DNA of 64,000 nt from Flagellimonas_A sp039592695 (GTDB lineage Bacteria; Bacteroidota; Bacteroidia; Flavobacteriales; Flavobacteriaceae): the NCBI RefSeq assembly GCF_039592695.1, contig NZ_JBBUTK010000001.1:1302001-1366000 (forward strand), in the 5' to 3' direction. A program made the position numbers and the translations under genes. The notes below the pieces were generated by a model. It ran no database searches. It worked only from the letters and a program-made list of their open reading frames with translations, and was not told the DNA's origin. Below are positions 63,460 to 64,000 of the stretch, piece after piece. The first letter of the stretch is position 1, and each line of letters begins with the position of its first letter.

Positions 63460-64000
63460 ATGAAAAAATTACAGAAAGAAGACATCAAACAAGAGGTCTT
63501 TGATTTATATGATGACTATGCCCACAACAAGCTACAACGCCGAGAATTTGTTGAAAAGCTCTCTGCTTATGCAGTTGGTGGCATCACCGTGACATCATTG
63601 CTCAGTTTCATGATGCCTAATTACAAAAACACTTTTTTGGTGGCTAGTGACAATCCCAGATTAAATTCAGATTACATCACCTATAGTTCACCTAAGGGTG
63701 GTGGTGAAATCAAGGGATTGCTCTCAATGCCCAGAGCTATTGAGAGCAAACTGCCAGGTCTTGTTGTGGTACACGAAAATCGCGGACTTAACCCCTATAT
63801 TGAAGACACTGCCAGAAGGGCCGCTTTAGATGGCTTCATAACTCTAGCTCCAGATGCCCTAAGTCCTCTGGGCGGTTACCCAGGGAACGACGACGATGGT
63901 AGGGCCATGCAACGCAAACGTGATCGAAATGAAATGTTGCAAGATTTCATTGCAGCATTCGAATACTTAAAAGCACATGAAGGCTGTAGTGGCAAAATTG
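63460..64000 (+). CDS. Dienelactone hydrolase family protein (cut by window end)
   Basis: The first 180 codons of a gene running past the window edge. It starts 6 nt after the response-regulator stop (MKKLQKEDIKQEVFDLYDDY). A RREF pair and a hydrophobic stretch (YAVGGITVTSLLSFMM, about 43-58) look like a Tat-type or membrane-anchor export signal. Then comes the dienelactone hydrolase start, with GLVVVHENRGLNPYIEDTAR near residue 100, where HENRG forms the oxyanion region, and APDALSPLGGYPG. The nucleophile Cys/Ser motif lies beyond or near the cut. Probably co-transcribed with the two-component genes. Confidence 0.85.
   Translation, partial: MKKLQKEDIKQEVFDLYDDYAHNKLQRREFVEKLSAYAVGGITVTSLLSFMMPNYKNTFLVASDNPRLNSDYITYSSPKGGGEIKGLLSMPRAIESKLPGLVVVHENRGLNPYIEDTARRAALDGFITLAPDALSPLGGYPGNDDDGRAMQRKRDRNEMLQDFIAAFEYLKAHEGCSGKI

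Noticed and set aside
1..64000. CRISPR arrays, transposases, integrases or phage genes
   Set aside because: No regularly spaced direct repeats, transposase or recombinase motifs were found in any frame examined.

Overview
The window reads as a chromosomal segment of a marine-type member of the Flavobacteriaceae (Bacteroidota). Supporting signs are the SusC/SusD pair, a bacillithiol glycosyltransferase (BshA), Bacteroidota-type LptD and TamB, the MlaD / amidase / LptD / RidA neighbourhood, LytS/LytTR regulation, moderate-to-low GC, and promoter-like TAnnTTTG boxes of the Bacteroidota sigma factor upstream of several genes. Gene content is normal and dense. I see no CRISPR array, intact insertion sequence, rRNA operon or prophage.

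Region 1 (about 130-16200) is a surface polysaccharide locus, mostly on the minus strand. It runs from a CpsB/YwqE-type PHP phosphatase and rfbB-rfbA through a Wzx flippase, a DegT-family sugar aminotransferase, a WbqC-family protein, a methyltransferase, an asparagine-synthase-like protein, a WecF-like (GT56) transferase and a Wzy-like polymerase to a GT4-type glycosyltransferase. rfbA/rfbB plus the aminotransferase predict a dTDP-4-amino-4,6-dideoxyhexose. A plus-strand membrane methyltransferase and a short PurN-like formyltransferase sit on its flank.

Region 2 (about 16500-46200) is housekeeping. It holds an OmpA protein, a PrcB-like lipoprotein, bshA, a GH3 / beta-lactamase-fold fusion, an HdrB/HdrC-like iron-sulphur pair, MlaD, an amidase divergent from lptD-ridA, a pfkA-gapA operon with a terminator, tamB divergent from and overlapping tsaD, then TfoX-like, VOC, rsmE, DUF1223, DUF4159, AI-2E-family and THUMP-like genes. 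It ends with a minus-strand operon of a 5'-nucleotidase with an in-frame amber codon, an esterase and a VanX-like dipeptidase.

Region 3 (46900-47400) holds a 51-residue lipoprotein gene, hairpin terminators and a tRNA-Arg(TCT) whose 3' end is duplicated nearby. Region 4 (47500-58600) is a compact polysaccharide utilisation locus on the minus strand: GntR/LacI-type regulator, SusC, SusD, a large FG-GAP/UnbV protein and a GH36-like alpha-galactosidase. A remnant resembling a tRNA-Pro 3' end lies upstream of it. Region 5 (59100-64000) has a TonB-dependent receptor divergent from a LytS/LytTR two-component pair and a dienelactone hydrolase cut by the window edge.

The points most worth a second look are the amber codon in the nucleotidase active-site loop, the two tRNA-derived remnants, the asparagine-synthase homologue without its glutaminase cysteine, the hairpin-rich element inside the polysaccharide locus, and the overlapping TTG starts of tsaD and tamB.
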